Assembly (NCBI GenBank): GCA_035472475.1
Contig: DATIPA010000044.1
Coordinates: forward strand, 1-15,493
From: JAFAXD01 sp035472475
GTDB taxonomy: Bacteria > Pseudomonadota > Alphaproteobacteria > Rhizobiales > Xanthobacteraceae
Length of the DNA stretch: 15,493 nt
Direction of reading: 5' to 3'
The translations under genes and the position numbers were made by a program. This document shows, in pieces, positions 7,438 through 14,877 of this stretch (its first letter is position 1; each line of letters begins with the position of its first letter). The notes below the pieces were generated by a model. That model saw nothing but the letters and a program-made list of their open reading frames with translations. It was not told where the DNA came from and searched no databases.

Positions 7438-7980
7438 ATGGCCCAACGATCCGCGGTGGCGCGCAAGGCGCGTGAAAGACTTCCGGCGCCGGCCAGGATG
7501 ACGGTTTCGCTGCACGTCAATGGCGTAGGGCGCAAGTTGACGATCGCGCCCTGGACGACGCTGCTCGATGCGCTGCGGCTCAAACTCGATCTGACCGGAA
7601 CCAAGAAGGGCTGCGATCACGGCCAATGCGGCGCCTGTACGGTGCTGGTCGACGGCCGCCGCGTGTATTCGTGCCTCACCTTGGCGGTGATGAAAGACGG
7701 CGCCCAGGTCACGACCGTCGAGGGGCTGGCGCAGGGCGATGCGCTGCATCCGCTGCAGCAGGCCTTCGTCGATCACGACGCCTTCCAGTGCGGCTATTGC
7801 ACCCCGGGCCAGCTCTGTTCGGCGGTCGGGCTGATCGCCGAGGGCCACGCGCGCACGGCCGATGAGATCCGCGAGCTGATGAGCGGCAATATCTGCCGGT
7901 GCGGCGCCTATCCCAATATCGTGGCAGCGATCGAACAGGTGATGCGCGGCAGCACCAAGGCCGGGGAGGCGGGGCGATGA
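7438..7980 (+). CDS. paoA: Molybdenum hydroxylase [2Fe-2S] subunit, PaoA/YagT-like
   Basis: Small iron-sulfur subunit of a xanthine-oxidase-family enzyme; it passes electrons from the molybdenum centre to FAD. Plant-type cluster ligands are C59, C64, C67 and C79 (GCDHGQCGACTV...YSC). Helical-domain cluster ligands are C118, C121, C153 and C155 (CGYC...CRC). The stretch GTKKGCDHGQCGACTVLV and the CGYCTPGQ and MSGNICRCGAY boxes closely resemble E. coli PaoA. The start at 7438 (180 residues) is preferred for AAGGA 11 bases upstream; ATG 7498 would give 160 residues and match the core domain start. E. coli PaoA carries a Tat signal, but here the leader (MAQRSAVARKARERL) is basic with no hydrophobic segment, and the in-frame extension upstream to 7327 has none either. 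A cytoplasmic location is inferred. The stop overlaps the next gene (ATGA). Confidence 0.92.
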   Translation: MAQRSAVARKARERLPAPARMTVSLHVNGVGRKLTIAPWTTLLDALRLKLDLTGTKKGCDHGQCGACTVLVDGRRVYSCLTLAVMKDGAQVTTVEGLAQGDALHPLQQAFVDHDAFQCGYCTPGQLCSAVGLIAEGHARTADEIRELMSGNICRCGAYPNIVAAIEQVMRGSTKAGEAGR

Positions 7981-8993
7981 ACAATTTCGGCTATGCGCGC
8001 GTCAGCAGCGTCGCCGACGCCGTGCGCATGATCGCGGCGGACCCGGGCGCAAAGTTCATCGCCGGCGGCACCAACTTGGTCGACCTCATGAAGGAAAACG
8101 TCGCGCGCCCCTCGCGACTGATCGACATCACCCGCCTGCCGCTCAAACAGGTCGACGAAACCCAGTACGGCGGCCTGCGCATCGGGGCGCTCGTCCCCAA
8201 CAGCGATCTCGCCTATCACCCGCAGATTGCCGCGCGGTATCCGCTGCTGGCCAGCGCAATCCTGGCCGGCGCCTCGCAGCAGTTGCGCAACATGGCGTCA
8301 ACCGGTGGCAACCTTCTGCAACGCACGCGTTGTTCCTACTTCTACGACACGACGACGCCGTGCAACAAACGCGAGCCGGGCAGCGGCTGTTCCGCCATCG
8401 ACGGCTTCAATCGGGGACATGCGATCCTCGGCACCAGCCAGCATTGCATCGCGGTGCATCCCTCCGACATGTGCGTGGCGCTCGCCGCGCTGGAGGCACG
8501 CGTGCTGGCGACCGGCACGACCGGCGAACGCAGCATCGCGTTCGCCGACTTCCATCGCCTGCCGGGCGATACGCCGCAGACCGACAGCAACCTGCGCGCC
8601 GACGAGATCATCACGGCGATCGAGCTGCCGGCCAAGGGCTTCGCCAGCCACTACAGCTACCTGAAGATCCGCGATCGTCTGTCGTATGCGTTCGCGCTGG
8701 TCTCGATCGCGGCCGCGCTCGACATCGATCGCGGCACGATCCGCGAGGCGCGTCTCGCGCTCGGCGGCGTGGCGCACAAGCCATGGCGCGATCGCGACGC
8801 GGAGGCACTGCTTGCAGGAGCCCCGCCGACGCGCGAGAGCTTCCAGCGCGCGGCCGACGCGCTGCTGCGGGATGCGCGCGGCTTTGGCCACAACGATTTC
8901 AAGATCGAGCTGGCGCGGCGCGGCATTGTGCGCACGCTGACGCAGGCGGCGCGCGCGACCCCGCAGTCGCAGTCCGACAAGCGTGTGGCCTAA
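7977..8993 (+). CDS. paoB: Molybdenum hydroxylase FAD/[4Fe-4S] subunit, PaoB/YagS-like
   Basis: 338-residue FAD subunit (CO-dehydrogenase medium-chain type) that accepts electrons from the [2Fe-2S] subunit. FAD-binding boxes are KFIAGGTNLVDLM (26-38) and STGGNLLQ (108-115). Most members lack an extra cluster, but here an insertion carries C119, C129, C138 and C157 (RTRC, PCNK, GSGC, HCIA). These are the positions that bind a [4Fe-4S] cluster in E. coli PaoB. LGGVAHKPWR near 262-271 is also PaoB-like. The start at 7977 is fixed by GGGGAGG at 7963-7969, seven bases upstream, and by ATGA overlap with the previous stop. The third subunit gene follows after 15 bases. Confidence in the family is high; the physiological electron acceptor is not evident. 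Confidence 0.93.
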   Translation: MNNFGYARVSSVADAVRMIAADPGAKFIAGGTNLVDLMKENVARPSRLIDITRLPLKQVDETQYGGLRIGALVPNSDLAYHPQIAARYPLLASAILAGASQQLRNMASTGGNLLQRTRCSYFYDTTTPCNKREPGSGCSAIDGFNRGHAILGTSQHCIAVHPSDMCVALAALEARVLATGTTGERSIAFADFHRLPGDTPQTDSNLRADEIITAIELPAKGFASHYSYLKIRDRLSYAFALVSIAAALDIDRGTIREARLALGGVAHKPWRDRDAEALLAGAPPTRESFQRAADALLRDARGFGHNDFKIELARRGIVRTLTQAARATPQSQSDKRVA

Positions 8994-9008
8994 GCGGGAG
9001 GCGTCATC

Positions 9009-11228
9009 ATGATCACAACCAGCAACCAGATCGGCAAGCCCGCCTCCCGCGTCGACGGCCGCCTGAAGGTGACCGGCGCTGCCAAATATGCCGGCGAGTT
9101 CAACGTGGCGAACCTCGCGCATGGCGTCGTGGTCACCGCGTCGATCGCCAAGGGCCGCATCAAGCACATCGACGCCGAAGAGGCGCTCGCGGTTGAGGGC
9201 GTACTTGACGTATTGACGCACGCCAATCGCGGAAAGCTCGCGTCATCCGACGACAAATACAAGGACGAGATCGCGCCCGATGGTTCGCCGTTCCGTCCGC
9301 TTTACGACGACCAGGTTCGCTTCAACGGCCAGCCGATCGCGCTGGTCGTCGCCGAGGGGTTCGAGATTGCGCGCTTTGCGGCGTCGCTGATCCGTGTCGA
9401 CTATGAGCAGGACGCGCACGTCACCGATTTCGAGGCGCAACGTCAGCGCACGGCGGGCGGCAAGCGCCCCAAGCCCACCCACAGCCGCGGCAAGGCCGCG
9501 CGCGCGTTCGACGAGGCCGCGGTGCGCGTCGATGCGGCCTACAGCATGCCGGTCGAGCACCACAATCCGATGGAGCCCTATGCCGCGACCGCGGTGTGGG
9601 AAGCCGACGACGCAATCACGGTCTACGACAAGACCCAGGGGCCGCTGAACTGCCGCAACTACGTCGCCAGCGTGTTCGGGATGAAGCCCGACAAGGTGCG
9701 GGTGCTCTCGCACTTTGTCGGCGGCGGCTTCGGGTCGGGCTTGCGTCCGAATTACGAGCTGCCGCTCGCGGTGCTGGCGGCGCGCGCGCTCAAGCGCTCG
9801 GTGCGGGTCACGCTCACGCGCCAGCAGATGTTCACCATCGGCTATCGGGCCGCGAACGTGCAGGAGCTCAAGCTCGGCGCCGATCGCAACGGCATCCTTG
9901 CCTCGTTCCGGCATGACGCGGTTTCGATGACCTCGCAGTTCGAGGATTTCCAGCGGTCGTTCGTGTCCTGGTCGAGCCAGCTTTACCGCTGCCCCAACAG
10001 CGAGCTCGCCCAGCGTTTGGTCAAGCTCGACGTGAACACGCCCTGCGACATGCGCGGGCCGGGCGGAACCGAGGGTATCTGGGCGATCGAATGCGCCATG
10101 GATGAGCTCGCCTACGCGGCGAACCTCGATCCGCTCGAGCTGCGGCTCGTCAACTACTCGGACCGCGATCAGATCGCGGACAAACCCTACAGCAGCAAGG
10201 CCTTGCGCGAATGCTACCGCCAGGCTGCCGAGAAGTTCGGCTGGTCGAAGCGCAGTCGTGAGCCGCGCTCGATGCGCGCCGGCAACGAGCTCGTCGGCTG
10301 GGGCATGGCAACCGGGATTTGGGAGGCCATGCAGCTGCCGGCGAGCGCCAGGGCAGTGCTGACCGCCAACGGCGCGGTCGAGATCGCGAGCGCGACCGCC
10401 GACATCGGGCCCGGCACCTATACGATGATGGCCCAGCTCGCCGCCGAGTTGCTGGGCGTGCCGCTCGAGAACGTGACCGCGAAGCTCGGCGATTCGTCGC
10501 TGCCGGCGGCGCCGGTGGAAGGCGGATCGTTCACCACCTCCTCGGTCGGCTCCGCCATTCACGCGGCCTGTTTGGAGGTGCAGAAGGAGCTGTTCGGGCT
10601 GGCGCAGAAGGTCAAAGGATCGCCGCTCGCCGGCCTCAAGCTCGACGACGTGCGTTTCGCCGACGGCGCAATCCGGCACAAGGACGACGCGAGCCGGGCG
10701 GTGTCGGTGGCGGATGCGATGCGGATCGGCAAAATCGATCGCATCGAAAAGGAGGCCAGCGCCTCGCCGCGCGCCGACAGCAAATACGCGCATTCCACCC
10801 ACTCGGCGGTGTTCGCCGAGGTCAAGATCGACGAGGAGCTCGGCGTCATCAGGGTCACGCGCGTGGTCAGCGCGGTTGCGGCCGGGCGCATCATCAATCC
10901 CAAGCTCGCCGGCAGCCAGATTCTCGGCGCCGTCGTCGGCGGCATCGGCATGGCGCTGCACGAGGAGACGGTGACCGATCAGCGCTTCGGACGGTTCATG
11001 ACGCATAATCTCGCCGACTACCACGTGCCGGTGAATGCCGATGTGCATGCAATCGACGTGATCTTCGTCGAGGAGCCTGACGAGGAGATCAACCCGCTGG
11101 GGATCAAGGGCGTCGGGGAAATCGGCATCGTCGGTGTAGCGGCCGCGATCGCCAATGCGGTCTATCACGCAACCGGCAAGCGCGTGCGCGATCTGCCGAT
11201 CACACTGGACAAGCTGATGCGGGAGTGA
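9009..11228 (+). CDS. paoC: Molybdenum hydroxylase large subunit, PaoC/YagR-like
   Basis: 739-residue molybdenum-cofactor-binding subunit of the xanthine oxidase family; PaoC-type enzymes oxidise aldehydes, especially aromatic ones, to acids. The start RPASRVDGRLKVTGAAKYAG-like segment (about 10-29) is the conserved N-terminal a/b hammerhead. Cofactor-contacting segments include VGGGFGSG (237-244), MRGPGGTEG (348-356) and a glycine/serine-rich EGGSFTTSSVGSA near 506-518. The catalytic glutamate is E704 in GIKGVGEIGIVG, equivalent to E692 of E. coli PaoC. Length is close to PaoC (732) and shorter than full xanthine dehydrogenases. GGGAGG at 8996-9001 lies seven bases before the ATG. A cytosine-dinucleotide cofactor is expected from the PaoC relationship, but this cannot be read from sequence. 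No XdhC/PaoD-type maturation gene follows here. Confidence 0.93.
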   Translation: MITTSNQIGKPASRVDGRLKVTGAAKYAGEFNVANLAHGVVVTASIAKGRIKHIDAEEALAVEGVLDVLTHANRGKLASSDDKYKDEIAPDGSPFRPLYDDQVRFNGQPIALVVAEGFEIARFAASLIRVDYEQDAHVTDFEAQRQRTAGGKRPKPTHSRGKAARAFDEAAVRVDAAYSMPVEHHNPMEPYAATAVWEADDAITVYDKTQGPLNCRNYVASVFGMKPDKVRVLSHFVGGGFGSGLRPNYELPLAVLAARALKRSVRVTLTRQQMFTIGYRAANVQELKLGADRNGILASFRHDAVSMTSQFEDFQRSFVSWSSQLYRCPNSELAQRLVKLDVNTPCDMRGPGGTEGIWAIECAMDELAYAANLDPLELRLVNYSDRDQIADKPYSSKALRECYRQAAEKFGWSKRSREPRSMRAGNELVGWGMATGIWEAMQLPASARAVLTANGAVEIASATADIGPGTYTMMAQLAAELLGVPLENVTAKLGDSSLPAAPVEGGSFTTSSVGSAIHAACLEVQKELFGLAQKVKGSPLAGLKLDDVRFADGAIRHKDDASRAVSVADAMRIGKIDRIEKEASASPRADSKYAHSTHSAVFAEVKIDEELGVIRVTRVVSAVAAGRIINPKLAGSQILGAVVGGIGMALHEETVTDQRFGRFMTHNLADYHVPVNADVHAIDVIFVEEPDEEINPLGIKGVGEIGIVGVAAAIANAVYHATGKRVRDLPITLDKLMRE

Positions 11229-11277
11229 AATCAGCCGTGCTCAATCATTTCCCATTCGGGTGGATCTTGTTTTCAGG

Positions 11278-11403
11278 GTCATGGCCGGGCTTGTCGGGGT
11301 CCCCTCGCGCAACCGCGCGGGGTGCCGTGTCCCGGCCATCCACGTCTTTCTTCGCTGATCTGTCGATGCGTTCGCGTGGATGCCCGCGACCAGCGGGCAT
11401 GAC
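11278..11403. repeat. Composite palindromic intergenic element
   Basis: Four nested or adjacent inverted repeats fill the gap between the converging molybdenum operon and dipeptidase gene. Ends: GTCATG (11278-11283) with CATGAC (11398-11403). First arm: ATGGCCGGG (11281-11289) with CCCGGCCAT (11331-11339), enclosing a GC-rich imperfect hairpin (CCCCTCGCGC...GCGCGGGG, near 11301-11322). Second arm: CATCCACG (11337-11344) with CGTGGATG (11375-11382). Third: ATGCCCGC (11380-11387), five-base loop, GCGGGCAT (11393-11400). All listed arms pair perfectly. The layout resembles the REP/RIME-like mosaic elements dispersed in rhizobial genomes. It may also serve as a bidirectional terminator, though no U-tract follows the stems. 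Confidence 0.7.
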
Positions 11404-11440
11404 GGCGCCGATGATTTGATGCACTCGATTGAGACAGGCT

Positions 11441-12526
11441 CTAGCGTCCCCAGGTCTGTCCCAACACCCGCAGCCAGTTTCTGAAGCACAGCTTCTCGAT
11501 CAGCGGCTTGCCGTAGCCGCGCGAGCGCATGAGTTGCACCAGGTTTTGCAGTCCGGCCGCGTTACCGATTCCGTTCGGAACGGTCGCCCCGTCGAAATCG
11601 GACCCAAACCCGACGCCGTCCTCGCCCACGTGTTCGAGCATGTGCTCGATGTGTGCGATCACCAGGTCGGCGGGCGTGCCGGCGTCCTGACCGCCGTCCG
11701 GGCGCAAGAAGCTGGTCGCGAAATTGATGCCGACAAGGCCGCCGGTTTCCCGGATGGCCGCTAGTTGCTTGTCGGTGAGATTGCGCGCATGGGGACTCAG
11801 CGCATGTGCGTTGGAATGGGTGGCGACGAGCGGCGCATCGCTCAGCGCGGCGACGTCCCAGAACCCCCGTTCGTTGAGGTGCGAGAGGTCGATCAGGATC
11901 CTTAAGTTGTTGCAAGCGCCGATCAGCGCCTTGCCGAGGTCGGTCAGCCCGGGTCCGGTGTCGGGCGAGGAGGGACAGCGGAACGGCACGCCATGCCCGA
12001 AAGCGTTCGGCCGGCTCCATACCGGGCCGAGCGAGCGCAGTCCGGCTTGATGCAGCACGTCGAGGAGTTCGAAATCGGGATCGATCGCTTCGGCGCCTTC
12101 GATATGAAGCACCGGTGCGAGCGCGCCGTCTTTCAGGCCGCGCCGGATGTCATCGACGCTGCGGCACACGCGAACGTGGCCCTGCGATTCCCGCTCGATC
12201 CGCAGGAGCAGCGATAGCATCCGAAACACGGTTGCTTGCGCCGCCGTCAATGCGACCGTCGGCTCCGGCGGGACCGTGTTGCCGGTGCCTTGCGCCGGTG
12301 GGTTGCTGCCACGACCGCTGGCTCCCTTGCCCGAGGGAACGAAGATTGCGAACAGCCCGCCCGCAAATCCGCCTTGCCGCGCCATGGGGAGATCGAGCTG
12401 GCCCTTGCCCTCTCCCGCGAGAAAAGCCTGCGGCGCGTCCGTGCCGCCGCGTCGGTAAAGGCGGAGCAGCACGTCGTTGTGGCCGTCGAAGATCGGGACA
12501 GGCGTGGCCTGAGCGCGAGCTGCCAT
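11441..12526 (-). CDS. M19 (membrane/renal dipeptidase family) dipeptidase
   Basis: 361-residue metallo-dependent hydrolase of peptidase family M19, which cleaves dipeptides (including D-residue and dehydro-dipeptides) with a binuclear zinc centre. Metal ligands are visible: DGHNDVLL (H16, D18), HIEGAEAI (E143), DLSHLNERGFWDV (H216), ATHSNAHAL (H237), and the later GFGSDFDG (D310). The start is firm: an in-frame TGA immediately precedes the ATG, and GGAG lies 10 bases upstream. No signal peptide or lipobox is seen, so it is probably cytoplasmic. An insertion-like Gly/Pro/Ser-rich stretch occurs at about 66-88. It is transcribed toward the molybdenum operon and divergently from the broken dehydrogenase gene, 55 bases away. 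Substrate is not predictable; alternatives within the amidohydrolase superfamily are less likely given the ligand set. Confidence 0.93.
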   Translation of the reverse strand: MAARAQATPVPIFDGHNDVLLRLYRRGGTDAPQAFLAGEGKGQLDLPMARQGGFAGGLFAIFVPSGKGASGRGSNPPAQGTGNTVPPEPTVALTAAQATVFRMLSLLLRIERESQGHVRVCRSVDDIRRGLKDGALAPVLHIEGAEAIDPDFELLDVLHQAGLRSLGPVWSRPNAFGHGVPFRCPSSPDTGPGLTDLGKALIGACNNLRILIDLSHLNERGFWDVAALSDAPLVATHSNAHALSPHARNLTDKQLAAIRETGGLVGINFATSFLRPDGGQDAGTPADLVIAHIEHMLEHVGEDGVGFGSDFDGATVPNGIGNAAGLQNLVQLMRSRGYGKPLIEKLCFRNWLRVLGQTWGR

Positions 12527-12540
12527 TCAGCGGACGCTCC

Positions 12541-12558
12541 GTGCGGCCATTGCCGCAC
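12541..12558. promoter_or_regulatory. Perfect 7-bp hairpin in divergent gap
   Basis: GTGCGGC, loop CATT, GCCGCAC: an 18-base perfect stem-loop in the 55-base gap between the minus-strand dipeptidase start (12526) and the plus-strand dehydrogenase fragment start (12582). It could be an operator for one or both divergent genes or a hairpin in the dipeptidase leader. Seven GC-rich base pairs in high-GC DNA can also arise by chance. Confidence 0.35.
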
Positions 12559-12581
12559 CTCCTACGCAAGGCAGGACCACG

Positions 12582-13049
12582 ATGAAGGCTGTGTTCATTG
12601 AACGCTTTGGCGGGCCGGATGTTTTGAGGTACGGCGACTTGCCCGATCCGGTCGCAGGAGCGGGCAAGGTGGTTATCGATCTGGTTGCCGCCAGCGTCAA
12701 CGGCGCCGACTGGAAGGTGCGCAGCGGTCAATACCCGCAAGCAACGTTTCCATTGGTCCTCGGCCGGGACTTTTCCAGCGTGGTTAGCGCGCTCGGTGCG
12801 GGCGTGACCGACTTTGGGATGGGCGATCAGGTCTTCGCGCGTCCTCCTTACCTGAGCAGCGAGGCGCGATCCTTGGTGCTAAACTGGCAGCCAAACCCCG
12901 AGTCGTCGCATGCCGATCCGCCAGCTCGAGCCTTCAATCATCAACCGCATCGCCGCCGGCGAGGTCGTCGAGCGGCCGGCAAGCGTTGTCAAGGAACTGG
13001 TCGAGAACGCGCTCGATGCCGGCGCGCGCCGCATCGATGTCATCACTGA
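12582..13049 (+). pseudogene. Truncated medium-chain (quinone-oxidoreductase-type) dehydrogenase fragment
   Basis: The first 86 codons (to about 12840) read as the N-terminal catalytic (GroES-like) domain of an NADPH:quinone reductase/zinc-type alcohol dehydrogenase family protein: MKAVFIERFGGPDVLRYGDL, then VAASVNGADWKVRSGQY, FPLVLGRDFSSVVSALG and GDQVFA. A whole member has about 310-340 residues with a Rossmann NAD(P)-binding domain, none of which is present. After GDQVFA the frame continues with non-homologous sequence (rich in Arg, His and Pro) and ends at 13049, its last 140 bases lying out of frame within mutL. The start and 5' region look intact (AGGA at about 12573-12576), so this is most simply a 3' deletion whose other end lies just before mutL. 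A functional 155-residue product is unlikely because the nucleotide-binding domain is missing. Confidence 0.75.
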
Positions 13050-14715
13050 CGGCGGCGGCCGGCGGCTGATCCGCATCACCGACGACGGCACCGGCATGAC
13101 CGCGGACGATCTCGCGCTCGCGGTCGAGCGCCACGCCACCTCCAAGCTCCCGGACGATGATCTGCTCGCGATCCGCACCCTCGGGTTTCGCGGCGAGGCA
13201 TTGCCCTCGATCGGGTCGGTGGCACGGCTTTCGATCACCACGCGCCACATAAGTGAGCCGCACGCCTGGGCGATCGCGGTCGACGCCGGCGCCAAATCGT
13301 CGCTGAAGCCGGCGGCGCTCGATGCCGGCACCCGGGTCGAGGTCAGCGATCTCTTCTACGCAACGCCCGCGCGCCTGAAATTCCTCAAGACCGACCGCAG
13401 CGAAGGCGCGGCGATCCGCGAGGCGGTGCGCCGGCTCGCCATGAGCAGGCCCGATGTGGCCTTCACGCTCGCCGGCGAGGAGCGCGCACTCACGAGCTGG
13501 GCGGCCGCGCTGCCGGGGGCGCCCGGGCGGCTCGCGCGCCTGGGCGACATTCTCGGCGCCGATTTCCGCGCCAACGCGATCGAGGTGCGCGGCGGCCGCG
13601 ACGGTCTCTCACTCGAGGGCTATGCGGCGCTACCGACGCTCAGCCGCGCCAACGCGTTCGGGCAATATCTCTTCGTCAACGGCCGTCCGGTGCGCGACAA
13701 GCTGCTGCTCGGCGCGGTGCGCGGCGCCTACGCGGACTATCTGCCGCGCGACCGCCAGCCGATCCTCGCGCTCTTCATCACGCTCGATCCGCGCGAGGTC
13801 GACGTCAACGTGCACCCGGCGAAGACCGAGGTGCGCTTCCGCGACGGCGGCTTGGTGCGCGCGCTGATCGTGCGTTCCCTGCAGGACGCGCTCGCGCGCG
13901 AGGGCCAGCGCGCCGCCTCGACCGGCGGCACAGCAACGCTCGCGGCGCTGCGGCCGAACGCGATGCCGCGATCCGGCTGGGACTGGCGCTCATCGCCGGC
14001 GCGGCCGACGTTTCCGGTCGCGGGCGCAACGGCGCTCAAGGGCTTTGCCGAGGCCGCGCAAGCCGGCTTTGACGTCGGCGCGCCAGCGGCGGACGCGCGC
14101 GTCGAGCCGGTGCCGCCGGCCCCCGACCTGATCGACCGGCCGCTCGGCGCCGCGCGCGCGCAGGTGCACGAGACCTACGTGGTGGCGCAGACCCGCGACG
14201 GCATCGTCATCGTCGATCAGCACGCCGCCCACGAGCGCCTGGTCTACGAGCGCCTCAAGGCGGCGCTCGCGAAGACCGGCGTCGCCCGCCAGATCCTGCT
14301 GATCCCCGAGGTGGTCGAGCTCGACGAAGCCGATGTCGAGCGGCTCGCCACGCGTGCTGAAGAGCTCGCGCGCTATGGGCTGGTACTGGAGAGCTTCGGT
14401 CCGGGCGCGGTCGCGGTGCGCGAAACCCCCGGCCTGCTGGGCGAGATCGACGCGCCTGCGCTGGTGCGCGATCTTGCCGAGCACATGGCGGAATGGGACG
14501 CGGCGCTGCCGCTCGAGCGCCGCCTGCTGCATGTCGCAGCCACCATGGCGTGCCACGGCTCGGTGCGCGCCGGGCGGCGGCTCAAGCCCGAGGAGATGAA
14601 CGCGCTCTTGCGCGAGATGGAGGCGACGCCCAACTCAGGCCAGTGCAACCACGGCCGGCCGACCTACGTGGAATTGAAGCTCACCGACATCGAAAGGTTG
14701 TTTGGGCGGAAATGA
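12910..14715 (+). CDS. mutL: DNA mismatch repair protein MutL, endonuclease type
   Basis: 601-residue MutL, which couples MutS mismatch recognition to strand incision. The N-terminal GHKL ATPase shows ELVENALDAGA (metal-binding Glu and Asn, about 31-41), DDGTGM (58-63), ATSKL and TLGFRGEALPSIGS. A transducer domain follows with VNGRPVRDKLL and DVNVHPAKTEVRF. A variable Ala/Pro-rich linker spans about 330-410. The C-terminal domain has DQHAAHERLVYE (436-447), which fits the DQHA-x2-E-x4-E endonuclease motif, plus AxxACHGSVRAG (C548, H549) and CNHGRP (579-584), which help bind metal. This is the nicking MutL found in bacteria without MutH. The start MPIRQLEPSIINRIAAGEV is the standard N-terminus; no clear Shine-Dalgarno is seen. 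A broken dehydrogenase gene lies immediately upstream and overlaps it out of frame. Confidence 0.97.
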   Translation: MPIRQLEPSIINRIAAGEVVERPASVVKELVENALDAGARRIDVITDGGGRRLIRITDDGTGMTADDLALAVERHATSKLPDDDLLAIRTLGFRGEALPSIGSVARLSITTRHISEPHAWAIAVDAGAKSSLKPAALDAGTRVEVSDLFYATPARLKFLKTDRSEGAAIREAVRRLAMSRPDVAFTLAGEERALTSWAAALPGAPGRLARLGDILGADFRANAIEVRGGRDGLSLEGYAALPTLSRANAFGQYLFVNGRPVRDKLLLGAVRGAYADYLPRDRQPILALFITLDPREVDVNVHPAKTEVRFRDGGLVRALIVRSLQDALAREGQRAASTGGTATLAALRPNAMPRSGWDWRSSPARPTFPVAGATALKGFAEAAQAGFDVGAPAADARVEPVPPAPDLIDRPLGAARAQVHETYVVAQTRDGIVIVDQHAAHERLVYERLKAALAKTGVARQILLIPEVVELDEADVERLATRAEELARYGLVLESFGPGAVAVRETPGLLGEIDAPALVRDLAEHMAEWDAALPLERRLLHVAATMACHGSVRAGRRLKPEEMNALLREMEATPNSGQCNHGRPTYVELKLTDIERLFGRK

Positions 14716-14825
14716 GCGCGTTGCTGATCGAGAGCGAGCGGTACAAAGCAGACGATGGTGCTCGCCGGTCCGCTGTCGACGGGTTGCTCAACAACTTGTG
14801 CCTGAAGCCAGACCCGGCCTCTTAA
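14712..14825 (+). CDS. Possible 37-residue small protein overlapping mutL stop
   Basis: An ATG at 14712 overlaps the mutL TGA (ATGA), a usual arrangement for translational coupling, and opens a 37-residue frame beginning MSALLIESERYKADDGAR and ending in TAA at 14823. No domain, signal or membrane segment is apparent and I do not recognise the sequence. The only support is the coupled start; a frame of this length is easily found by chance in GC-rich DNA. No Shine-Dalgarno beyond what mutL termination would supply. Confidence 0.25.
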   Translation: MSALLIESERYKADDGARRSAVDGLLNNLCLKPDPAS

Positions 14826-14877
14826 AGTGTGCTAATTTGAGCCGATACGATGCCCGGTCCTAAGCTCGGGGGAGGCG

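Noticed and set aside
9243..11168. 641-codon open frame on the minus strand inside the molybdenum subunit gene
   Set aside because: Antisense shadow of paoC; the plus-strand protein has full family motifs and the antisense product is low-complexity Arg/His/Asp sequence.
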